DNA of 5,502 nucleotides from CAZTHC01 sp964613425 (GTDB taxonomy: Bacteria; Bacillota; Clostridia; TANB77; CAG-508): positions 1 to 5,502 of the forward strand of contig CAZTHC010000063.1 in assembly GCA_964613425.1 (NCBI GenBank), written 5' to 3'. Each line of letters opens with the position of its first letter. Within the stretch, counting starts at the first letter, position 1. A program made the position numbers and the translations under genes. This document shows positions 1-5,502 of this stretch, piece after piece. Under the pieces are notes generated by a model that saw only the letters and a program-made list of their open reading frames with translations, did not search any database and was not told the origin of the DNA.

Positions 1-47
1 CCGCAGGATTTTAAGTCCTGTGCGTCTGCCAGTTCCGCCACATCTGC
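1..47 (-). tRNA. trnL(UAA): tRNA-Leu (anticodon UAA), 5' part only
   Basis: Read on the minus strand from 47 down, the sequence gives a 7-nt acceptor strand (GCAGATG), TG at positions 8-9, a D-arm with GCG/CGC stem and a GAACTGGCAGA loop, then a perfect anticodon stem (CAGGA/TCCTG) enclosing CTTAAAA, with anticodon TAA at window positions 13-11. The D-arm and the anticodon fit leucine tRNA. The gene runs off the left edge just as the variable arm begins, so the long class II variable arm, T-arm and 3' acceptor strand cannot be checked. It is transcribed leftwards, away from the protein genes, and has its own promoter at 70-99. Confidence 0.93.
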
Positions 48-69
48 ATTTATTGAACTGACAAGTGTT

Positions 70-99
70 ATTATAATACTGTTAAATATATTTTGTCAA
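70..99 (-). promoter_or_regulatory. Promoter of tRNA-Leu
   Basis: On the minus strand there is a perfect -35 box TTGACA (99-94), an 18-bp spacer and a perfect -10 box TATAAT (75-70). Transcription would start near position 63, about 16 bases before the mature tRNA 5' end at 47. A consensus sigma-A promoter with a short leader is usual for a stable RNA gene. Found by eye; no start site has been mapped. Confidence 0.8.
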
Positions 100-155
100 T
101 ACTTTTTTGAAAAAATATGCTATAAAAAAACATTATTATTTTAAATTCAAAACTA

Positions 156-184
156 TTGAAAATTTTGTTGTAATATAGTATATT
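156..184 (+). promoter_or_regulatory. Candidate promoter for the UPF0371 gene
   Basis: TTGAAA (156-161), a 17-bp spacer and TATATT (179-184) form a good sigma-A-type promoter pointing right. The start would fall near 191, giving a leader of about 130 nt that contains the hairpin at 211-246. The surrounding DNA is extremely AT-rich, so chance matches are common, but this is the best-spaced pair seen on the plus strand between the tRNA and the gene. Confidence 0.5.
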
Positions 185-210
185 TTAAAAAGATTAGTAA
201 TATATCAACT

Positions 211-263
211 AAGCGTAAAATCTTGAATTGCAAAAGTTTTACGCTTTTGTTTTAAGTTTTTTT
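211..263 (+). terminator. Hairpin plus T-tract in the leader of the UPF0371 gene (possible attenuator)
   Basis: AAGCGTAAAA (211-220) and TTTTACGCTT (237-246) are a perfect 10-bp inverted repeat with a 16-nt loop. A T-rich tract follows directly, with seven consecutive T at 257-263. The T-tract is only on the right side, so the structure would act on rightward transcripts. No rightward gene ends upstream, and the tRNA is transcribed the other way. The hairpin therefore lies between the candidate promoter (156-184) and the gene start (324), where it may act as a leader terminator or attenuator. Its stem is AT-rich with only three G-C pairs, so it may be weak. Confidence 0.5.
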
Positions 264-323
264 AGCATATGAAATAGGGAGGGAATTGCTGGTTTAAACA
301 ATAAAATTTAGGGGGAAATTTAT

Positions 324-1781
324 ATGGAATTGGGATTTTCTAGCGAAGAGTATTTAAAAGTTCAAAGTAAAAAAATAGAAGAAAGAATTAAAATGTTTGA
401 TAATAAATTGTATTTAGAGTTTGGAGGAAAGATATTTGATGATTATCATGCAGCAAGGGTTTTACCTGGATTTGAACCAGATGCAAAGATAAAGTTATTG
501 CAAAAATTTAAGGATGACTTAGAAATTATTTTTTGCATAAATGCAGCAGATATAGATAAAAGTAAAATTAGAGCGGATTATGGAATAAGTTATGAATTAG
601 AACTTTTAAGATTAATAGAAAATCTACAAAAAATGCAGATAAATATTAATAGTGTTGTTATTACAATGTTTAAGGAAGAATATAACATAAGTAAATTAGA
701 GAAAACACTAAGTGAAAGAAATATTAAAACATATATACATAGACCTACAAGTGGTTATCCGAATGATGTTGATACTATTGTAAGTGAAGAAGGTTATGGA
801 AAAAATCCATATATAGAAACCACAAAAAAATTAGTAATTGTTACAGCACCAGGAGCAAATAGTGGGAAATTAGGAACTTGTTTATCACAATTGTACCATG
901 AGTATAAAAGAGGAATAAAAGCAGGGTATGCTAAATTTGAAACTTTCCCAGTATGGAATTTAAGTTTAATACATCCAGTAAATATCGCGTATGAAGCTGC
1001 AACAGCAGATTTGTGTGATATAAATATGATAGATCCATACCATTTAGAGGCATACAATATTAATGCTGTAAATTATAATAGAGATATATCTACATTTCCT
1101 ATTTTAAAAAATATTCTACTAAAAATAACAGGAAAAGAAATATATAAATCACCTACAGATATGGGTGTAAATATGATAAAGCAATGTATAATAAATGAAG
1201 AAGTTGTTAAAGAAGCTGCAAAAATGGAGATAGTAAGAAGATATTACAATATATTGTGTGATTATAAGCAAAAAATCTGCTCTGAAAAAACAGTAGAGCA
1301 AATAGAAAATTTAATGGAAAAACTAGAACTTTCTCTAGAAGACAGAAAAATAGCAAAATATGCATTAGAAAAGGCAGTTGAAAAGAAGGCTAATGTGATA
1401 GCAATACAATTGTCAAATGGGAGAATTATTACAGGAAAAGAATCAGCCTTGCTAAGTGCAGTAAGTGCAGGGGTTTTGAATTGTATAAAAGAAATTACAA
1501 AAATACCAGATGAGGAATATTTGCTTTCTCCAAGTGTATTAGAGGGAATTTTTAATATGAAGAAAAAAACTTCGTACAATACTAAATATTGTTTGAATTT
1601 GCAAGAAGTGCTAATAGCTTTAAGTATATGCTCAATAACAAATCCAATTATAGGAAAAGCAATAGATAACTTAAAGAAAATAAGAGGAAGCGAAGCACAT
1701 TCAAGTTATATAATAGAGAAAAGTGAACTAAATGTTATAAAAAGTTTAGGAATTAATTTAACATGTGAACCTAAAATGTAG
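324..1781 (+). CDS. UPF0371 / DUF1846 family protein, function unknown
   Basis: This is a complete 485-residue protein of the UPF0371 (DUF1846) family, whose members are about 490-505 residues. Family signatures recognised by eye include LYLEFGGK (29-36), HAARVLPGF (42-50), the YPNDVDTIVSEEGYGKNPYI block (145-164), a glycine-rich phosphate-loop-like APGANSGKLGTCLSQLYHEY (175-194), KFETFPVWNL (204-213), VNYNRDI (249-255), YKSPTDMGVN (274-283) and the C-terminal EVLIALSICSITNP (428-441). There is no signal peptide or membrane segment, so it is presumably cytosolic. Crystal structures exist for the family, but to my knowledge no reaction is established. The ATG has a strong AGGGGG ribosome site at 310-315 with 8-nt spacing. 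The gene has a candidate promoter of its own and no clear terminator behind it. The following run of genes has a separate promoter, so a functional link is not implied. Confidence 0.93.
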   Translation: MELGFSSEEYLKVQSKKIEERIKMFDNKLYLEFGGKIFDDYHAARVLPGFEPDAKIKLLQKFKDDLEIIFCINAADIDKSKIRADYGISYELELLRLIENLQKMQININSVVITMFKEEYNISKLEKTLSERNIKTYIHRPTSGYPNDVDTIVSEEGYGKNPYIETTKKLVIVTAPGANSGKLGTCLSQLYHEYKRGIKAGYAKFETFPVWNLSLIHPVNIAYEAATADLCDINMIDPYHLEAYNINAVNYNRDISTFPILKNILLKITGKEIYKSPTDMGVNMIKQCIINEEVVKEAAKMEIVRRYYNILCDYKQKICSEKTVEQIENLMEKLELSLEDRKIAKYALEKAVEKKANVIAIQLSNGRIITGKESALLSAVSAGVLNCIKEITKIPDEEYLLSPSVLEGIFNMKKKTSYNTKYCLNLQEVLIALSICSITNPIIGKAIDNLKKIRGSEAHSSYIIEKSELNVIKSLGINLTCEPKM

Positions 1782-1785
1782 TATA

Positions 1786-1814
1786 TTGTAATAATTTGTT
1801 ATAAGTGCTATAAT
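1786..1814 (+). promoter_or_regulatory. Promoter of the VanW / adenylation / carrier / GNAT run
   Basis: TTGTAA (1786-1791), a 17-bp spacer and a perfect TATAAT (1809-1814) preceded by TG at 1806-1807 (extended -10 pattern) lie in the 55-bp gap after the UPF0371 stop codon. Transcription would start near 1821, only about 16-25 bases before the possible VanW start codons. No other convincing promoter is seen downstream in the window, and the following genes overlap or are closely spaced. This is therefore the likely promoter for all of them, although read-through from the UPF0371 gene is also possible. Confidence 0.65.
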
Positions 1815-1845
1815 TAACCTAATTTTTTTAGAAAGAATGGAAAAA

Positions 1846-2683
1846 ATGAAGAAGAGAAAACTATTTTGTGAAAGAGGCCCAATTTGCTATAAAATTTCTT
1901 TATGGAAAGAAGCACTTTTAAAAGATTTATCAGATATTAAAAAAGGAAAGAAAATAGCAAGAAAAATTGATAAGAATAATTTAGAATATATTTGGAAGGG
2001 ACATTCAAAGCTTTTATTAAGAGAACTACATGGCGTAGATATGCGGATTACAACAAAATAAAGTAAAGAATTTAGAGCTTGCAAGTAGTAAAATTGATGG
2101 GTTAATAATAAAACCAGGTGAAGAATTTTCATTTTGGAATGTTGTTGGAAATGCAACAAAATCTAAGGGATATCTAGAAGGTTTAGTAATTAGTAATGGA
2201 AAAATGAAAAAAGAATATGGTGGTGGATTATGCCAATTAGCAAATATGATACATTGGTTAGTGTTACATACACCACTAGAAGTAACTGAATTGCACCATC
2301 ATTCAGATGCATTATTTCCAGATTCGAATAGAACTGAACCATTTGGAACAGGAACATCTATTAGTTACAAAGCTTTAGATTATAAATTTAAAAATACATC
2401 TAATACACCTATTCAAGTAAGAGTTTGGTTAGACGATACATTTTTATATGCAGAAATAAGAAGTACAGTTCCGTTACTACAGAAATACAAACTTGTAGAA
2501 GAAGATAATTATTATGAAAAAGAAGATGATGGCGTTTTTTATAGAAATAGTAAAGTATATAAAATAACTATTAATAAAGAAACTAAGGAAGAGATAAATA
2601 AGGAGTTAATATTGAAAAATCATTCGAAGGTAATGTATGATTATAGTTTAATTCCAAGGGAAGAAATTAGGGAAAGCAAATGA
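1846..2683 (+). pseudogene. VanW family protein, broken by a one-base frameshift
   Basis: Two reading frames together encode one VanW-family protein of about 278 residues, close to the roughly 275 of VanW. Frame one (1846-2046) gives KRKLFCERGPICYKISLWKE and ends in HGVDMR, then reads ITTK and stops at 2061. Frame two, from 2048 to 2683, continues exactly as the family expects: LQQNKVKNLELA, KPGEEFSFWNVVG (89-101), GGGLCQL (125-131), LEVTELHHHSD (144-154) and a C-terminal ELILKNHSKVMYDYSLIP. One extra base in ATGCGGATTA (2041-2050) explains the break. VanW accompanies some vanB-type glycopeptide resistance clusters and is common in Clostridia; its biochemical role is unknown. No signal peptide is visible. 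The start is uncertain: ATG 1846 lies 10 nt after a weak GAAAG, while ATG 1837, in the same frame, has almost no spacing to it. ATG 2204 is internal to the VanW domain. The TGA stop overlaps the next ATG (ATGA). A sequencing error is as likely as a true mutation. Confidence 0.88.
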
Positions 2684-4149
2684 TTTTAGACGAAATTTTA
2701 TATAATTTAAAAAACGAAAAAAAAGTTTGTTATGCTACAAACAATGAAACATATACGTATACTCAAATGTACCAATATGTGTGTAATATATATAAATATT
2801 TATGCATAAACAATGAAGAAAAAAGGCCAGTTATAGTATATGGAGATAAACAAGTATATATGAAAGCATGTTTCTTAGCATGCTCTTTTGCTGGAATTAC
2901 ATATGTTCCAGTTGATGAATCTATGCCAAAGGATAGAGTTATAGCAATTATTAATCAAATTAATCCATTTGTTGTAGTTGGAAATTTTGAATGTAAATTT
3001 GTAAAAAATATATCCGTTGAAGAAATTTCGTTAATAATGAATAGAGTGGATTATGGTAATATAGATAAAGTATATATGAGGCAAGATGATATTTATTATA
3101 TAATATTCACTTCTGGAAGCACAGGAATACCAAAAGGAGTAAAGGTTACATATGGCAATGTAAGTTCTTGCATAAATTGGTTAAGGAAAGAACTAAAAAC
3201 AAAAAATGAAACTATTTTAAATCAAGCATCATTTTCTTTTGATTTATCAGTTGCAGACTTGTATTTATCATTATTAGATGGTAGTAGTCAATTTGTTTTA
3301 GAGAAGGAAGTAAAAAATAATTTTGTAAAACTTTTTGAGCAAATTAAGAAGAGTAATTGTACTCTTGCAGTTATAACACCTTCATTTGCAGATTATTTAT
3401 TAATAGATAAATCATTTAATGAGGATAATTTACCAAACTTGAGGAAAATAATATTTTGCGGAGAAAAATTACTAAAAACTACAATAGAAAAATTGTTTAA
3501 AAGGTTTAGTAATATAAATATAATTAATTCGTATGGCCCTACAGAATGTACATTTGCCGTAACAAGCATTAATATAACAAAAGAAATGCTAGAAAATGAT
3601 AATATTCCAATTGGTAAACCAAAAGATGATGTCACTATATATATTATAGAGGATGAACAAAATGTTTTAAAGGAAAATGAAATTGGAGAAATTTTAATTT
3701 CAGGAAAAAGTGTGGCAAAAGGATATGTACATGATATCGATAAAAAAGCATTTATAAATTTTAAAGATGAAAAAGCATATTTAACAGGAGATTTAGGATA
3801 TTATAAAAATGGACTTTTATATTTTGTAAGTAGAAAGGATAAACAAATAAAATACAAAGGATATAGAATTGAATCAGCAGATATTGAAGAAAACTTATAT
3901 AAATTAGGTTATGTTGAAAAAGCTGTTGTAGTACCTAAAACCAATGAAAAAAACATAGTTACAAAAATATATGCATTTATAAAAGTTAATAATAATGAAA
4001 AAAAAGAAGATATAATAAAAAAAGATTTGTTGCAATACTTGCCAGAATATATGTGCCCAATAATTAAAGTAGTGCAAGAATTTCCAATGAATTCAAACGA
4101 AAAATGTGATGAAAGAAAATTGTTAGAGGATTATAAAAATGGAAGATGA
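2680..4149 (+). CDS. DltA-like stand-alone amino acid adenylation enzyme
   Basis: This 489-residue ANL-superfamily enzyme would use ATP to activate an amino acid as aminoacyl-AMP and load it onto a carrier thiol. Visible core motifs are the ATP loop FTSGSTGIPKG (143-153), FDLSVADLY (187-195), ITPSFADYL (232-240), IIFCGEKLL (257-265), NSYGPTE (283-289), YLTGDLGY (367-374), RKDKQIKYKGYRIE (385-398) and the C-terminal catalytic-lysine region NEKCD (473-477, Lys475). Overall pattern and length resemble D-alanine--carrier ligase DltA (about 500 residues). The FCGE cysteine (Cys260) matches the one discussed in DltA structures for D-Ala selection, so D-alanine or another small amino acid is the best guess. 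Two motifs deviate: the usual GRxD is SRKD and the usual NGKxD is NEKCD, so it may be a paralogue with another substrate. The start has AGGGA at 2669-2673 and overlaps the VanW stop, suggesting translational coupling. Its last 11 bases overlap the carrier gene. Confidence 0.88.
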   Translation: MILDEILYNLKNEKKVCYATNNETYTYTQMYQYVCNIYKYLCINNEEKRPVIVYGDKQVYMKACFLACSFAGITYVPVDESMPKDRVIAIINQINPFVVVGNFECKFVKNISVEEISLIMNRVDYGNIDKVYMRQDDIYYIIFTSGSTGIPKGVKVTYGNVSSCINWLRKELKTKNETILNQASFSFDLSVADLYLSLLDGSSQFVLEKEVKNNFVKLFEQIKKSNCTLAVITPSFADYLLIDKSFNEDNLPNLRKIIFCGEKLLKTTIEKLFKRFSNINIINSYGPTECTFAVTSINITKEMLENDNIPIGKPKDDVTIYIIEDEQNVLKENEIGEILISGKSVAKGYVHDIDKKAFINFKDEKAYLTGDLGYYKNGLLYFVSRKDKQIKYKGYRIESADIEENLYKLGYVEKAVVVPKTNEKNIVTKIYAFIKVNNNEKKEDIIKKDLLQYLPEYMCPIIKVVQEFPMNSNEKCDERKLLEDYKNGR

Positions 4150-4372
4150 AATCATAAATATAATAGAAGAAGTAAGTGAATACAAAAATTTAAGAGATAA
4201 TATAGAAATAGATTTATTAGAGAATAATATTTTAGATTCGTTAGCCTTTATTAACTTATTAACTGAATTAGAGGATAAGTTTGATATAGAAATTCAACCA
4301 ACACAAGTAGAACCAAATACTTGGAGAAAAGTAAGCTCAATAGTGAATTTAGTAATGAAAATGAAACAATAA
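4139..4372 (+). CDS. DltC-like acyl/peptidyl carrier protein
   Basis: This 77-residue acidic protein has the size and fold pattern of a carrier protein; DltC is about 78 residues. The phosphopantetheine attachment site is Ser34 in LDSL (32-35). It is followed by a helix-two pattern LLTELEDKFDIEI (40-52) and a tryptophan-containing stretch NTWRKVSSIV (60-69) that resembles the DWNTANKI region of DltC. It is the likely partner of the adenylation enzyme just upstream: the genes overlap by 11 bp, and an AGAGGA ribosome site (4125-4130, 8-nt spacing) lies inside the upstream gene. To work it must be modified by a phosphopantetheinyl transferase, and none is encoded in the window. The amino acid it carries, and the acceptor, are not determined by the sequence. 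A general fatty-acid ACP is less likely given the pairing and the DltC-like features. Confidence 0.88.
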   Translation: MEDEIINIIEEVSEYKNLRDNIEIDLLENNILDSLAFINLLTELEDKFDIEIQPTQVEPNTWRKVSSIVNLVMKMKQ

Positions 4373-4397
4373 CAAAAATGATTAATTTCATGGAAAT

Positions 4398-4406
4398 GAG
4401 GTAAAA
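4398..4406 (+). promoter_or_regulatory. Ribosome binding site fixing the GTG start of the GNAT-like gene
   Basis: GAGG (4398-4401) stands 5 nt before GTG 4407. The nearby ATG codons at 4390 and 4396 are in a frame that closes at a TAA at 4402-4404, so they cannot start this gene. The first in-frame ATG inside the gene would remove the first conserved strand of the predicted fold. The GTG is therefore the best start. Confidence 0.7.
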
Positions 4407-5502
4407 GTGCCAAACTTTAAAATAGTTGAAGCTACAGAAGAAAAGATTGCATCTGGAATTTCAGAATTAGAAAATATTGTTTTTGAATTAATGAAGCAGC
4501 AAGGGAAAGAAGGACAATTCTTTACTACTGGAGAAAAAGATATATCAGAATATATAAAATCTAGTAAAAACACAGTAATGGTTGCAGTAAATAATGCTAA
4601 TGAGGTATTGTCTGCAACATACATAACACAAGGGCAAACTGCGTTTACATACAATGATATAACTAAATATTTTAAATATGGAGAAGAATATTTTAATTAT
4701 ATAAAAAATATTTGTGGCAATTCATATAAAGAAAAAATGCTAAAAACATATAAAAATAAAATAGAAGCTTTTAGATATGCTAAAAATAAATTGTTGGAGG
4801 AATCTAAATTTTCAACTATTACCGAATATTTACAAAGTGAAAAAGAAAAAAATTCTTATGATGAGAAAAGTATTTTAAGAGAGAAGTTAAATCAATATAT
4901 GTCTGAATATATGCAAATTATAGGCGAATTTCAGAATTATGAAATGTTTTATTGGGTTAATGCAAAGCAACTTGCACAAGAGTTTGGGAAAAATATAGAT
5001 TTAGAAAACTTAAAAAAGACTTCAATTTTAGAATATGAAGAATTGTTGGAAGCGGGCATGCTTAAAATACATGGAACAAATACAAGTAATATAAGTGATT
5101 ATTTTAATGCGAATACTAGAAATTCAATAGAATTAGATACATATATAACTAATCCAAATTTGCGTCATTCAGGATTAGCTAGAATACTTGTTTACGAAGG
5201 CATAAAAAAACATATGTCTAAAAATATAAACATTATGAACGGTGATGAAATATTTTTATGTTCAACATTGCACAAAGAAAATCTTTCTTCAAAATATGTT
5301 TCTGAATTTTTCGGACTTAATGATAGTTTATATGTGCAAAGAAGAGAAGGTCGAGATAGGGAAGTTCATATTTGTAAAATTAAAAAAGAATATTTTCAAG
5401 AGTATTTGAATAATATACAAGATAAGCTTATAGTACTTTATGGATATAATCCAGAAAACAAGTTAGTTACAGAAAATAAACAAATTGAGATTTTAAAAGA
5501 AC
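4407..5502 (+). CDS. GNAT-like acyltransferase with large insertion, 3' end outside window
   Basis: An uninterrupted frame of 365 codons starts at GTG 4407 and runs off the right edge. The N-terminus (residues 4-72: FKIVEATEEK, a helix, then TVMVAVNNANEVLSATYI at 56-73) looks like the first half of a GNAT fold. The second half appears at 240-325: strand SIELDTYITNPN, then the acyl-donor-binding turn RHSGLA (253-258) matching the GNAT R/Q-x-x-G-x-G/A pattern with helix RILVYEGIKKH, followed by FLCSTLHKENLSSKYVSEFF (283-302) and a closing strand REVHICKI. Between them lie about 150 mostly helical, charged residues (about 85-235), unusual for GNAT proteins of 150-200 residues. More sequence follows the GNAT core. 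No signal peptide or membrane segment is visible. It starts 34 bp after the carrier gene, so it is probably co-transcribed and may use the carrier-bound group as donor. GNAT assignment is by motif only; the substrate is unknown. Confidence 0.75.
   Translation, partial: MPNFKIVEATEEKIASGISELENIVFELMKQQGKEGQFFTTGEKDISEYIKSSKNTVMVAVNNANEVLSATYITQGQTAFTYNDITKYFKYGEEYFNYIKNICGNSYKEKMLKTYKNKIEAFRYAKNKLLEESKFSTITEYLQSEKEKNSYDEKSILREKLNQYMSEYMQIIGEFQNYEMFYWVNAKQLAQEFGKNIDLENLKKTSILEYEELLEAGMLKIHGTNTSNISDYFNANTRNSIELDTYITNPNLRHSGLARILVYEGIKKHMSKNINIMNGDEIFLCSTLHKENLSSKYVSEFFGLNDSLYVQRREGRDREVHICKIKKEYFQEYLNNIQDKLIVLYGYNPENKLVTENKQIEILKE

Noticed and set aside
1..47. tRNA-Leu as an integration site for a mobile element
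   Set aside because: Elements usually integrate at the 3' end of a tRNA gene, which lies off the left edge. No integrase gene or direct repeat is seen on the right side.
93..121. Rightward promoter TTGTCA-N17-TATGCT
   Set aside because: The -35 match overlaps the complement of the perfect TTGACA of the tRNA promoter and the -10 is poorer than that of the 156-184 pair. It is probably a by-product of the tRNA promoter.
269..302. Leader peptide near AGGGAGGG (276-283)
   Set aside because: Possible starts give only two- or three-codon frames with wrong spacing, so no supportable peptide is present.
794..1057. Minus-strand open frames within plus-strand genes (794-1057, 1262-1579, 1887-2159, 3393-3635, 4388-4654)
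   Set aside because: All lie opposite coding sequence with clear family matches or motif support and show no recognisable protein pattern of their own. They are antisense shadows.
1799..1813. Small inverted repeat TTATA/TATAA followed by T-run at 1823-1829 as terminator of the UPF0371 gene
   Set aside because: The stem is 5 bp of pure A/T and overlaps the -10 box of the promoter, and the T-run is 9 bases further on. It is too weak to call.
2041..2061. Programmed +1 frameshifting in the VanW gene
   Set aside because: There is no recognisable slippery or stimulatory element. CGG is probably a rare codon here, but the family alignment places the break exactly at a one-base insertion. Mutation or sequencing error is simpler.
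2204..2683. A separate 159-residue gene starting at ATG 2204
   Set aside because: The same frame carries clear VanW sequence upstream of this ATG (back to about 2048), and ATG 2204 lies inside the VanW domain with a poor ribosome site. It is the C-terminal part of the broken gene.
2680..4372. Complete teichoic acid D-alanylation (dlt) operon
   Set aside because: Only DltA-like and DltC-like genes are present. The next gene is not a membrane O-acyltransferase and there is no DltD-like gene in the window.

Overview
The window is very AT-rich DNA with Shine-Dalgarno-led genes, many A-ending codons and Firmicutes-type promoters. The gene families (UPF0371/DUF1846, VanW, DltA/DltC-like) fit a low-GC member of the Firmicutes, most likely a Clostridia-type anaerobe. 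The species cannot be named from this sequence.

Layout. At the left edge is the 5' half of a tRNA-Leu(UAA) gene on the minus strand, driven by a near-consensus promoter (70-99). Reading right from the divergent spacer are a candidate promoter (156-184), a 10-bp hairpin followed by a T-rich tract (211-263), and a complete UPF0371/DUF1846 gene (324-1781), whose role is unknown. A 55-bp spacer then holds a good promoter (TTGTAA-N17-TATAAT with a TG extension, 1786-1814). This starts a tightly packed same-strand run: a VanW-family gene broken by a single-base frameshift near 2044-2047, a stand-alone DltA-like adenylation enzyme (2680-4149), a DltC-like carrier protein (4139-4372), and a large GNAT-like acyltransferase with a GTG start (4407 to beyond the window).

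How the genes may work together. The adenylation enzyme and the carrier overlap by 11 bp and look like a matched pair: the enzyme would activate a small amino acid (D-alanine by analogy with DltA) and load it onto the phosphopantetheine arm of the carrier. In a classical dlt operon the partners are the membrane proteins DltB and DltD. Here the next gene is instead a soluble GNAT-fold protein with a roughly 150-residue insertion. This suggests that the carrier-bound aminoacyl group may be passed to an acceptor by a GNAT enzyme, as LuxI-type and FeeM-type enzymes do with acyl-ACP. That is an inference from gene order and motifs, and the cluster continues past the right edge, so dltB/dltD or other partners may lie just outside. 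The VanW-family gene at the head of the run is of unknown biochemical function and, as sequenced, cannot make a full-length protein without frame correction.
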